Of a stretch of 15,528 nt of DNA, positions 6,574-14,234 are shown piece by piece (positions within the stretch are counted from its first letter, which is position 1; every line of letters starts with the position of its first letter). Source of the stretch: JABCZZ01 sp964454545 (GTDB taxonomy: Bacteria; Pseudomonadota; Alphaproteobacteria; Rickettsiales; JABCZZ01); assembly GCA_964454545.1 (NCBI GenBank), contig CAYVTI010000046.1, positions 1 to 15,528 on the forward strand. The letters run 5' to 3'. Under the pieces are notes generated by a model. That model did not search any database, was not told the origin of the DNA, and was given only the letters and a program-made list of their open reading frames with translations. The position numbers and the translations under genes were made by a program.

Positions 6574-8886
6574 TCAGCCTTGACTGACGCGCGGCAGGTA
6601 GCATGAGACGGTTGTACCCTTATCAGGCACGGAGAACAGCTCCACACGCCCGCCGTGCAGGCCGATAAAGCTTTTTACCACGGAAAGGCCAAGCCCTGCC
6701 CCCGATTTATGGGAGCCGCTGCTTCTGCCTTTGTGGAATTTGCTGAATATCCCCTTCTGCTCTTCCGGCGATATGCCTATGCCGTTATCTTCAATCACAA
6801 ACGAGATAGTATCGCCTTCCACCGCTTTCACCGTAAGCGTCACCTGCCCGCCCGGGTTTGAATATTTTATGGCATTGGAAAGCAGGTTGAATATGATCTG
6901 CTTAACCCTGGTCTCATCCGCCGCCATGCGCCCTATGCCGCCTGGACAGTGGACGGTAAATTTCAGGTTGTGCTCGCGCATGCGTTCATTGACCAACGAT
7001 ATGACGGACTGGAGCATCACCTGAATATCGAACTCACTGATATTGAGTTTCATGTATCCGGCCTCGATACTTGCGATGTCAAGAATATCGCTGATGATGC
7101 TCTTGAGGTTGTCGGAGGCATGGTGAATTCCTTCGACATATTCCTGCTGCTTCCGGGTCAGCTTGCCGAGATAATTCTGCATCAGCATCTCCGAGAAGCC
7201 GATGATCGAAGTCAGCGGCGAACGCAACTCATAGGAAACATTGGCAAGGAATTCAGTTTTCAGCCGGTCGGCCTCGGAAAGCGCTTCGTTACGCTCACGC
7301 AGGGATCGTTCCACCAGCGTGGAGTCCGTTACATCATAAAACGTGATAAGGTTCGCGCCATCCGGAAGCGGTACCACCACCGAATCTATCAAGGCGCCAT
7401 CCGTCCGCTCAATGCGCTTATACTGCACCTGGCGGGCAAGCAGATAAGTTATGAATTTCTGCTTGTACTGCTCCCAATCGTCCGCAAAATGGAGGGGCTT
7501 TGTCTTATCCACCAGATCCGAAATATGGGTTTCCGGGGATAGTATGGCGTTTTCCAGTTTCCATAGCTGCAGGAATCGGGGATTATAAAGTCGGAGCCTG
7601 CCGTCTTCGCCGAAGACCACCACTCCTTCATGCAGGTTATCAAGCGTTGCCTTCTGTACGGCGATAAGGGTGTTATAGGAACGTTCAAGCGCGAGGCGAT
7701 CCGTGACATCTTCATAAGCGAATAATATGCCGCCAAGCGCATGCGGAATGGCAAGTACGCGAAGCGTTCGGCCATCCGGCAGATAATATATTTCCTCATG
7801 CGCCTCAAGCAGATCGGTAAACACTTTCAGGCTCTGCTGCTTGAACTGCACGAAATTAACCTGCTCGGGCAGCTTCCTCTTTTCACGCAGCACTTCCAGC
7901 ATTTCGCTATAGGTCGGGCTTGAGTTGAGCCACGCTTCATCCAGTCCCCACAGACGCACATAGGCATGGTTGAAAAACCTGAGCCGCATATCTGCCCCAA
8001 AAACCGCCATCGCGCTGTTCGTGCTTTCAAGCAGTTCCGACTGGGCGGCGATATGACGCTGTAGTTCCTCCTTGGCGGCTTCCAGCTCTGTCATGTCCTG
8101 CGCGATGCCTATCGTTACTCCTTCCGACGTGAACGGAATTTCCGTAAACTGGCACAGCTTGCGCACGCCCTCTATTACGATATGGCGCCGTTCGGATTTT
8201 TCCTGCCCGGAGTCATAAGCGGCACGTGCAAGCGCACGGGAATACGGATGCAGATCAAGCGTTTCCTGCCCACCCTTATGCTCACTGCTCTCTTCAGCCA
8301 CCAGGCTGTAAGCCATGTTGCAATAGCGGATAGACGCATCCTTGTTCCTGAGCCACACTGGAGTGGGTAACGCATTCAGAATGGTGGAAAACTGCTTCAT
8401 GTCGCGCTTCAACTGCTGGTTTTCCTTCTGCAGTTGCACAAGTGTCTTATGCATTCCACTGGTATCCCGGAGCCCTATAATGGCATGCGTAAGTTTATCC
8501 TGAATATCATATACACCGCCGATGCAGCATTCGAACTGCTGCATCCCGTCCGGCATGTTCATAACTATAACGGTGGGGTTCTTATTATTTTCAAGGCCTG
8601 CAACTGCCGTTCTTACCGGCTCTTGATATAATTCACCCAACGCATTAAGCAGGGCGTCAAAGTTTCTCTGGCCGTCATCCAGCTTCAGCATGCGGCAAAG
8701 CGGGCGGGAAAAAATTTCATTTCCGGATACGATCTCGCGCAGGTAAATTCCGGAATCCATATCGTCCAGAATACTGGAAAGGATCTGGTGAGTGCCGCTT
8801 TCCGGTTTACCATTTCTGAAACGCACCGCTAAAGCGCCCAGAGACGCTCCGACCACCGATGCCAATAATGGTATCACCATATCCAT
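6574..8886 (-). CDS. divL: DivL-type atypical sensor kinase (H-box tyrosine)
   Basis: In Caulobacter, DivL binds phosphorylation-state-dependent DivK and modulates the CckA kinase, and so CtrA activity and the cell cycle. The 770-residue protein starts with a membrane helix (residues 3-22). Four PAS-like segments follow (about 38-140, 165-265, 283-395, 413-520), then a HisKA dimerisation domain (~540-610) and an ATPase domain. The H-box reads FLANVSYELRSPL, so residue 552 (codon 7231-7233, TAT) is tyrosine instead of the phospho-acceptor histidine. This is the hallmark of DivL, which has Tyr550 in a 769-residue Caulobacter protein. The ATP-binding boxes are kept: N-box NLLSNAIKYSNPGG, G1 DNGIGISPEEQ, F-box IFSKFHKG, G2 GAGLGLSVVKSF, G3 KGTTVSCYLP. 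The gene is convergent with the Tad-like operon, 12 bases away. Orthology is inferred from architecture, length and this residue. Confidence 0.9.
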   Translation of the reverse strand: MDMVIPLLASVVGASLGALAVRFRNGKPESGTHQILSSILDDMDSGIYLREIVSGNEIFSRPLCRMLKLDDGQRNFDALLNALGELYQEPVRTAVAGLENNKNPTVIVMNMPDGMQQFECCIGGVYDIQDKLTHAIIGLRDTSGMHKTLVQLQKENQQLKRDMKQFSTILNALPTPVWLRNKDASIRYCNMAYSLVAEESSEHKGGQETLDLHPYSRALARAAYDSGQEKSERRHIVIEGVRKLCQFTEIPFTSEGVTIGIAQDMTELEAAKEELQRHIAAQSELLESTNSAMAVFGADMRLRFFNHAYVRLWGLDEAWLNSSPTYSEMLEVLREKRKLPEQVNFVQFKQQSLKVFTDLLEAHEEIYYLPDGRTLRVLAIPHALGGILFAYEDVTDRLALERSYNTLIAVQKATLDNLHEGVVVFGEDGRLRLYNPRFLQLWKLENAILSPETHISDLVDKTKPLHFADDWEQYKQKFITYLLARQVQYKRIERTDGALIDSVVVPLPDGANLITFYDVTDSTLVERSLRERNEALSEADRLKTEFLANVSYELRSPLTSIIGFSEMLMQNYLGKLTRKQQEYVEGIHHASDNLKSIISDILDIASIEAGYMKLNISEFDIQVMLQSVISLVNERMREHNLKFTVHCPGGIGRMAADETRVKQIIFNLLSNAIKYSNPGGQVTLTVKAVEGDTISFVIEDNGIGISPEEQKGIFSKFHKGRSSGSHKSGAGLGLSVVKSFIGLHGGRVELFSVPDKGTTVSCYLPRVSQG

Positions 8887-8892
8887 ATGCTA

Positions 8893-8925
8893 CCACTAAC
8901 AAAAACGCCGCCCGTTGGCTAGTGG
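8893..8925 (-). terminator. Possible stem-loop between the membrane protein gene and divL
   Basis: CCACTA (8893-8898) pairs with TAGTGG (8920-8925), and an inner AACG/CGTT pairing (8904-8907 with 8913-8916) lies within. On the minus strand the T run falls inside the structure rather than after it, so termination is uncertain; it could equally be a regulatory hairpin in front of divL. Confidence 0.3.
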
Positions 8926-8957
8926 TTTGGTTATGAGAGGGAAAGTGCCGGGAAGCG

Positions 8958-9671
8958 CTATAGGCTTGCATGCCTGTCGGTATTCTCATTGGACTGGTTA
9001 ATAACCCTGTCTGTCATGGACGCGGGGAGAGCCGTCTGGGAATAGGAAGATTTTTTCTTATCATCCGTAGCATATCTGGCAGACCACATTTCTGATTTAT
9101 CCGTTCCCTGCTGCGTTTCCGGTCTTCCTTCAGCATTTTTTAATTCTTCTATCTTTTTGCCTTGTGTGTTGATCTTCTTTTCAATACGCCGATTTCTGAA
9201 CATATAAAATAGTGCTGCAGACGCAAGGGTAAAGACTAATGCTATTTTACTCAGAACTTCAGTCTTCTCGTGCCTTTTTAAAGTATTAAACTGCTTATAC
9301 GTCCTCTCTATATATGAGACAGGGCCTTTCGCTGCCGGTATTCCTGTCTTTTCAAGTTGTACATTTATGCTGTTATGGAAGTTTTTTTCAATGTCCTGCT
9401 TTCCCTTAACCAGTTCATCAGGTGACAGAGAAGTAGCATACAGTTTCTGATAAGAAGTGTTTCTCTTATCCCATATATCCTTGAATACGTTATGTTCCGC
9501 AAGGTTTTTAAAGAACTGCGTGGAGATGGATCTTATGGCCGTAACGATGGTTGACCCGCCAATGATAATATAAGCAAATATCTCTACAGGGCTGAAATAC
9601 TTGCTTAGAGCAGATTCAGGCTGTTTATCCTCCTCCTGTGGTGCGAACACTATGGTATTTTTTTCAGCCAT
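8958..9671 (-). CDS. Unrecognised two-helix membrane protein with coiled-coil tail
   Basis: I do not recognise this 237-residue protein. The start at 9671 (MAEKNTIVF) is preferred because AGAGAA precedes it; an in-frame ATG at 9689 lacks a binding site. Features seen: a hydrophilic N-terminus; a hydrophobic helix at ~29-47 (PVEIFAYIIIGGSTIVTAI); a central charged, probably helical region of about 90 residues; a second helix at ~139-157 (VLSKIALVFTLASAALFYMF); then a Lys/Glu/Arg-rich stretch (RRIEKKINTQGKKIEELKNA) that could form a coiled coil; and a long polar, Ser/Thr/Gln-rich, likely disordered tail. Both ends should lie on the same side of the inner membrane. Codon use is more A/T-rich than in divL or rsh, so it may be accessory. 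Its role beside divL is unknown. Confidence 0.72.
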   Translation of the reverse strand: MAEKNTIVFAPQEEDKQPESALSKYFSPVEIFAYIIIGGSTIVTAIRSISTQFFKNLAEHNVFKDIWDKRNTSYQKLYATSLSPDELVKGKQDIEKNFHNSINVQLEKTGIPAAKGPVSYIERTYKQFNTLKRHEKTEVLSKIALVFTLASAALFYMFRNRRIEKKINTQGKKIEELKNAEGRPETQQGTDKSEMWSARYATDDKKKSSYSQTALPASMTDRVINQSNENTDRHASL

Positions 9672-9842
9672 AATTCTCTGCCATATCACGCAAAAAATGT
9701 TTTTCTTATTTTAACACGGCATTGTTACAATATCATGACGATTATTGGGCTATTACAAATAGTTAATACAAGAACAATCCTTTAACAGCGTGGAATATAT
9801 ACCGGAATCCGCCAGTAATTATTTTTACTGCCTAAGTCTAAT

Positions 9843-9872
9843 TTGGACATAAGACACCTAATATATTATTAT
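9843..9872 (+). promoter_or_regulatory. Promoter of the rsh gene, placing transcription start at the ATG
   Basis: TTGGAC (9843-9848) and TATTAT (9867-9872) are separated by 18 bases. Transcription should begin about seven bases after the -10 element, at 9879-9880, which is the start codon itself. An overlapping TATTAT (9864-9869) would give a 15-base spacer. The remaining spacer (9690-9842) shows no gene. Confidence 0.55.
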
Positions 9873-9879
9873 CCTTACT

Positions 9880-12024
9880 ATGATTCGCCAATTTGAATTA
9901 GTAGAGCGCGTAAAATCCTACGACCCGGATGCTGATGAGGATATGCTCAACCGCGCCTACGTATTTTCCATGCAGGCGCATGGCAGCCAGAAACGCGCGT
10001 CCGGGGATCCATATTTCTCGCACCCCGTCGAAGTCGCCTACATGCTGACTGAGTTCAAACTTGATACGGCATCCATTGTCACGGCCCTGTTACATGATAC
10101 GGTGGAAGACACCGAGGCAACCATAGGCGACATCGAAAAATTTTTCGGCAAAGAAGTTGCATCGCTCGTGGATGGTGTGACCAAGCTCACGCGCATTGAA
10201 ACGAAATCCGAAAACGCCAAGCAGGCGGAAAATTTCCGCAAGCTGCTGGTCGCCATGTCGGAAGATCTGCGCGTGCTGCTCGTGAAGCTGGCCGACCGCC
10301 TTCACAACATGCGCACGCTGCAATATATCAAGCAACCTGAAAAACGCCAGCGTATCGCGAGAGAAACGCTTGAGATCTATGCGCCGCTCGCCGAGCGCAT
10401 CGGGATGCGGAAGATCAAAGAAGAGCTTCAGGATCTTGCCTTCGCGGAATTATACCCGGAAGCGCGGGAATCCATCATACGGCGCCTGACATACCTGCGT
10501 GAGCAGGACAAGGCGATAGTGGAAAAGATTGAGAATCACCTGCGCAAGACCCTCCAAGAGGCAGGATTGCAGAATTTCAACATCAGTGGCCGTGAAAAGC
10601 GCGCCTATTCCATCTGGAAAAAGATGGAAATGAAAAATGTCAGTTTTGAGCAGCTGAGCGACATCATCGCCTTCCGCATCATCGTCCAGAACATGTCCGA
10701 ATGTTATCAGGCGCTTGGCGCCGTCCATTCCGCTTACCATACCATTCCCGGACGTTTCAAGGATTATATCAGCACTCCGAAGAACAACGGTTATAAATCC
10801 CTGCACACGGCCGTCATAGGTCCGGGCCAGCACCGCGTGGAAGTCCAGATACGCACGCAGGAAATGCACGAGATCGCCGAATTCGGCGTGGCCGCGCACT
10901 GGACCTATAAGCAGAAGCATGACTACAAAAAAGAGGGCAAACAGTACCGCTGGATACGCGGATTGCTCGAAATTCTTGATAAATCCTCCAACCCGGAAGA
11001 ATTTCTCGAGCACACCAAGCTTGAAATGTACCATGATCAGGTATTCTGCTTCACCCCAAAAGGTGATATCATCGCCTTGCCACGCGGCGCCACCCCTGTT
11101 GATTTCGCCTACGCGGTGCATTCGGGCGTGGGAGATACATGCGTAGGCGCCAAGGTCAACAGCCGCATCGTTCCACTGCGCACCCAGCTTAAAAACGGCG
11201 ATCAGGTCGAAATCATCACCTCCAAGGCACAGACGCCGTCACCCACATGGGAGCGCTTTGTGGTGACCGGCAAGGCGCGCTCGGAAATACGCAAATTCAT
11301 CCGCACGCAGCAGCGCGCGGAATACATCAATCTTGGCAAGGCAATCCTCGGCAAGACCTTCAAACAGGAAGGCGAAGAGCTGACCGACAAGATGCTGGAA
11401 GGACTAAATGAAAAATTCCCAAAGAAAACGGTAGAGGATATTTATGCGGAAGTCGGCGAAGGCATCATCAACCGCGCTGCCGTGTTTGAAGCAGTGTTCC
11501 CGGATCGAAAAATTTCTTCCGCGCAGAACAAGAAATCGCTGCTGTCGCGCCTGCGCAAGAAAGCCTCGGATACCTCCACCGCCATCCCCATCAAGGGCCT
11601 CATCCCCGGCATGGCCATGCATTTCGCCAAATGTTGTCACCCGATACCCGGCGACAAGATTGTAGGCATCGTCACTACAGGCAAAGGCATCACCATCCAC
11701 ACCACATCTTGCGAAACGCTGGAGAATTTCTCCGATACCCCGGAACGGTGGATCGACGTGGCATGGGACAACAGCACCAATATCCAGCACGTTGCCCGCG
11801 TAAAAATTATCCTTTCACACGAACCAGGCGGGCTTGCCACCGTCACCAACGTGATCGCCAAGGATCTGGGCAATATCACCAACCTGAAAATCACTACCCG
11901 CTCGACCGACTTCTTTGAGATGCTCATCGACATCGAAGTCAAGGATCTGCGCCATCTCAACTCCATCATCGCATCCCTGCGCGGCAAGGAAGCAGTGCAG
12001 TCGGTGGAGAGGTATTATGGGTGA
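9880..12024 (+). CDS. rsh: Bifunctional (p)ppGpp synthetase/hydrolase (Rsh, RelA/SpoT homolog)
   Basis: The enzyme makes and degrades the stringent-response alarmone (p)ppGpp. The 714-residue protein has the full long-RSH layout. The HD hydrolase domain (to ~190) has H48, the pair H72-D73 in ALLHDTVEDT, and D139. The synthetase domain (~230-345) has the RFKD loop (292-295), which marks bifunctional enzymes (EFDD in monofunctional RelA), and STPKNNGYKSLHTAV. The TGS domain (~385-446) starts VFCFTPKGDIIALP. A zinc/helical region holds CCHPIPGD (585-592), and the ACT domain (~640-714) ends the protein. The start MIRQFELVERVK matches alphaproteobacterial Rsh N-termini, so ATG 9880 is right although no Shine-Dalgarno precedes it. 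As the RFKD loop and HD residues are both present, it probably both makes and hydrolyses the nucleotide. Its 3' end overlaps the convergent VOC gene by 10 bases. Confidence 0.96.
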   Translation: MIRQFELVERVKSYDPDADEDMLNRAYVFSMQAHGSQKRASGDPYFSHPVEVAYMLTEFKLDTASIVTALLHDTVEDTEATIGDIEKFFGKEVASLVDGVTKLTRIETKSENAKQAENFRKLLVAMSEDLRVLLVKLADRLHNMRTLQYIKQPEKRQRIARETLEIYAPLAERIGMRKIKEELQDLAFAELYPEARESIIRRLTYLREQDKAIVEKIENHLRKTLQEAGLQNFNISGREKRAYSIWKKMEMKNVSFEQLSDIIAFRIIVQNMSECYQALGAVHSAYHTIPGRFKDYISTPKNNGYKSLHTAVIGPGQHRVEVQIRTQEMHEIAEFGVAAHWTYKQKHDYKKEGKQYRWIRGLLEILDKSSNPEEFLEHTKLEMYHDQVFCFTPKGDIIALPRGATPVDFAYAVHSGVGDTCVGAKVNSRIVPLRTQLKNGDQVEIITSKAQTPSPTWERFVVTGKARSEIRKFIRTQQRAEYINLGKAILGKTFKQEGEELTDKMLEGLNEKFPKKTVEDIYAEVGEGIINRAAVFEAVFPDRKISSAQNKKSLLSRLRKKASDTSTAIPIKGLIPGMAMHFAKCCHPIPGDKIVGIVTTGKGITIHTTSCETLENFSDTPERWIDVAWDNSTNIQHVARVKIILSHEPGGLATVTNVIAKDLGNITNLKITTRSTDFFEMLIDIEVKDLRHLNSIIASLRGKEAVQSVERYYG

Positions 12025-12437
12025 GAGGTTGCAAATATCTGCGCCTGCTCCCGGAATGCCTTAAACTCTAAAGCATTGCCGCTGGGGTCGAGGAAGAACA
12101 TCGTCGCCTGTTCGCCGACTTCGCCTTTGAAGCGTATGCAAGGCTCGATAATGAAGCTTACTCTTCCCTTAAGACGCTCTGCGAACTTATGCCACTCATC
12201 CCACGGCAATATGACTCCAAAATGGCGCACCGGCACATTTTTCCCATCCACTTCATTGCGCTGTACTGATGCCGTCTCTTCCGGCTTCACATGCGCGGAA
12301 ATCTGGTGGCCGAAAAAATTAAAATCCACCCAGGCATCTGCCTCGCGCCCAAGCGTACAACCAAGAAGACTTTTATAAAAAGCCTTTGTTGTTTCCAGAT
12401 CGTTCACTGGAAACGCCACATGAAACGGTGAAAGCAT
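12015..12437 (-). CDS. VOC-superfamily protein (glyoxalase/dioxygenase-like)
   Basis: The 140-residue product has the paired beta-alpha-beta-beta-beta modules of the vicinal oxygen chelate fold. It opens with FHVAFPVNDLETTKAFYKSLLGC (residues 5-27), has the second-module start RHFGVILPWDEWHKFAERL (71-89), and closes with MFFLDPSGNALEFKAF. Likely metal ligands are H6, H49, H72 and E124. Substrate cannot be told: similar proteins are glyoxalase-like, extradiol-dioxygenase-like or antibiotic-binding. A good Shine-Dalgarno (AGAGGGA on the minus strand, at 12444-12450) precedes the ATG. The 13-base gap to the rnhB stop indicates cotranscription with rnhB. The 3' end overlaps rsh tail-to-tail. Confidence 0.85.
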   Translation of the reverse strand: MLSPFHVAFPVNDLETTKAFYKSLLGCTLGREADAWVDFNFFGHQISAHVKPEETASVQRNEVDGKNVPVRHFGVILPWDEWHKFAERLKGRVSFIIEPCIRFKGEVGEQATMFFLDPSGNALEFKAFREQAQIFATSHP

Positions 12438-12450
12438 GATATCTTCCCTC

Positions 12451-13053
12451 TTAATCCGCCAGTTCCTCTATCAGCTTCCTGATGGGCGCGAAGCTGCGGC
12501 GATGATGCGGCGTGATGCCAAACCTCGCCAGACCTTCCTGATGGGATTTAGTGCCATACCCGGCATTGCGCTCCCAGCCATAGCCGGGAAACTCCTCCGC
12601 AAGCTCCTCCATAATATAATCGCGGGTCACCTTGGCAATTATCGAAGCCGCAGCGATGGAAACGCACAATGCATCCCCTCCTACCACTGCCTCCATCTTA
12701 CATGGCAGTTCAGGCAGCTGATTGCCATCAACAAGCGCCAGGTCAGGCTTGTGCGACAGTGAATCATAGGCGCGCCGCATGGCAAGCTTGGTCGCACCCA
12801 GAATATTATGCTTATCGATCTCGGTCACGCTGCACACGCCCACACCAACTACAGCTTCCATCATCAGGATCTTATACAGGCTTACCCTCGAAGAACGGGT
12901 AAGCTTTTTTGAATCGTTTATACCATCAGGAATTTTATTTCTGTCTAATATGACAGCCGCCGCCACTACCGGACCAGCCCAAGGGCCGCGCCCGGCTTCA
13001 TCTATACCGGCAATAATACCAGTATAACGCGCTTCAAAGTTATAATCCAGCAT
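12451..13053 (-). CDS. rnhB: Ribonuclease HII
   Basis: RNase HII removes ribonucleotides from DNA and RNA from RNA/DNA hybrids in the cytoplasm. The 200-residue protein (ATG at 13053; a TTG one codon upstream is an alternative) has the family sequence IAGIDEAGRGPWAGPVVAAAV, with D18 and E19 and the GRG motif at 21-23. It continues with INDSKKLTRSSR, the third acid in LVDGN (D109), the fourth in GGD (D127), and SIAAASIIAKVTRD. Normal length and all expected residues indicate an active enzyme. An extended -10 (TGGTATAAT) ends about 15 bases upstream. It lies between the transglycosylase and VOC genes on the same strand. Confidence 0.97.
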   Translation of the reverse strand: MLDYNFEARYTGIIAGIDEAGRGPWAGPVVAAAVILDRNKIPDGINDSKKLTRSSRVSLYKILMMEAVVGVGVCSVTEIDKHNILGATKLAMRRAYDSLSHKPDLALVDGNQLPELPCKMEAVVGGDALCVSIAAASIIAKVTRDYIMEELAEEFPGYGWERNAGYGTKSHQEGLARFGITPHHRRSFAPIRKLIEELAD

Positions 13054-13067
13054 CAACGCACCGATAT

Positions 13068-13076
13068 ATTATACCA
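13068..13076 (-). promoter_or_regulatory. Extended -10 promoter of rnhB
   Basis: On the minus strand TGGTATAAT (13076-13068) is a perfect TGnTATAAT extended -10. A TTGACT box (13100-13095) lies 21 bases further up, too far for a standard -35, which is tolerable with an extended -10. Transcription should start near 13061, leaving a leader of only about eight bases before rnhB. Confidence 0.55.
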
Positions 13077-13082
13077 GACTTT

Positions 13083-14132
13083 TTAGTTTTTAGCAGTCAA
13101 CTGCTTGCCTGACCCCATATAAAGAGGCCAGTTGCCTTCTGAAATCAAATTAAGCGAAGTATGCTCGCCACTGCCAAACAATTCCGAATAAATCCAGTAA
13201 TTCCCGATAACATTCACGACATAATCACGGGTGGTGTTATAGGGAATGGACTCAATGAATAATAACGGATCGTCCTTATAAGAAATGTTATGCAGCCATT
13301 TATCAAGCATGCCGGGACCGGCATTATATGCCGCGAGCAGGAATACAAGATTGTTCTTGATGCCAGAAATTTCCATCAGATGCTGCAGATACTGCTGGCC
13401 AAGCGCCATGCTGACCGATGGTTCACTGATAGAACCGGACACCCTGATATTATGCGCCATTGCATTGGCAGTCGCCGGCATGAGCTGCATCACTCCAACC
13501 GCACCTTTTGGGCTCTGCGCGCCCGGATTAAATTCCGACTCCTGACGCATGATGGCAAAGAGCAGCGCCGGTTCCACCTTGTATCCGGAAGCGGGCGTCC
13601 ATTTCGGCATAGGGTAAAGGCTGACGGTATCTGGCTTCGCGGCATATTCGGCAGCCATAGTTCCCTTGCCGCTTATATGAGCCGCAATAATGCTGTAGAA
13701 CCCGGGCACCTCATTCGCCGCCATGTCCAGGTAAACGGCGGCGGATGCATCATCACCCGCCTTGCTGTATGCGCGGTATGCCCAAAACGCCGCAGCGGCG
13801 CGATCGCCTGCTGATAATTGCTCATTCCCCGCCAAAGCGGAAAAATGCTCCGCAGCCACGTCCATGTCGGATGCACGGAATGCAGCGAGGCCATTCTTCC
13901 AATGGCCACCTTCCAGTTCGCGTAACGCGCTTATGTCATTGCGGCGCAACGTTTTTGGAACGATATATGCAGCAGGCGCTTCTTGCTGTATTAATGCTAA
14001 TAATTGCAGCGAATGCGGTATATTGTCATCGGATGCAGGGGCAAATACCGCCGCCGTATCCACGCCAACCACGATCAAAGGCAACGCTGCAACAAGTAAC
14101 AGGAAACGTGTGCGTGAAATTTTCTTCAGCAT
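13083..14132 (-). CDS. Lytic transglycosylase (SLT family)
   Basis: Such enzymes cleave the MurNAc-GlcNAc bond of peptidoglycan, leaving 1,6-anhydro-MurNAc, in the periplasm. The start at 14132 (MLKKISRTRFLLLVAALPLIVVG) is chosen because TAGGA lies upstream; an in-frame TTG at 14165 has no such support. The N-terminus is a signal peptide or anchor helix (residues ~9-30). A repetitive alpha-helical region (~60-165) resembles the superhelical part of Slt70-type enzymes, and the catalytic SLT domain spans about 185-315. Its motifs are LLFAIMRQESEFNPGAQSP (catalytic E198), GAVGVMQLMPATA, AAYNAGPG (267-274) and IPYNTTRDYVVNVIGNY. At 349 residues it is shorter than Slt70 (~620), consistent with a trimmed helical domain. 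A separate promoter is plausible at 14164-14191. Confidence 0.93.
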   Translation of the reverse strand: MLKKISRTRFLLLVAALPLIVVGVDTAAVFAPASDDNIPHSLQLLALIQQEAPAAYIVPKTLRRNDISALRELEGGHWKNGLAAFRASDMDVAAEHFSALAGNEQLSAGDRAAAAFWAYRAYSKAGDDASAAVYLDMAANEVPGFYSIIAAHISGKGTMAAEYAAKPDTVSLYPMPKWTPASGYKVEPALLFAIMRQESEFNPGAQSPKGAVGVMQLMPATANAMAHNIRVSGSISEPSVSMALGQQYLQHLMEISGIKNNLVFLLAAYNAGPGMLDKWLHNISYKDDPLLFIESIPYNTTRDYVVNVIGNYWIYSELFGSGEHTSLNLISEGNWPLYMGSGKQLTAKN

Positions 14133-14163
14133 GGTTTTCCTACCAATTATTGACGAATTGGTC

Positions 14164-14191
14164 AATATAATTAAGAATTGCCATAATGCAA
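14164..14191 (-). promoter_or_regulatory. Candidate promoter of the lytic transglycosylase gene
   Basis: Minus strand TTGCAT (14191-14186) and TATATT (14169-14164) are separated by 16 bases, 32 bases upstream of the ATG. A small inverted repeat, TTGAC...GTCAA (14150-14165), follows at the expected transcription start. Confidence 0.4.
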
Positions 14192-14211
14192 GCGAGAACC
14201 TTGCCCGCAGG

Positions 14212-14232
14212 TTATGATGTGTTTTATCATAA
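14212..14232. promoter_or_regulatory. Perfect 7-bp inverted repeat between SNase-like gene and transglycosylase
   Basis: TTATGAT (14212-14218) and ATCATAA (14226-14232) flank a 7-base loop, immediately after the SNase-like gene stop. It has no T tract, so it is not a usual terminator; a weak stem-loop or protein-binding site are the alternatives. Confidence 0.35.
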
Positions 14233-14234
14233 GG

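Noticed and set aside
10450..11121. A 223-codon open frame on the minus strand inside rsh
   Set aside because: It lies wholly within the well-supported rsh gene on the other strand and has no domain or binding-site support; it is an antisense shadow of GC-biased codons.
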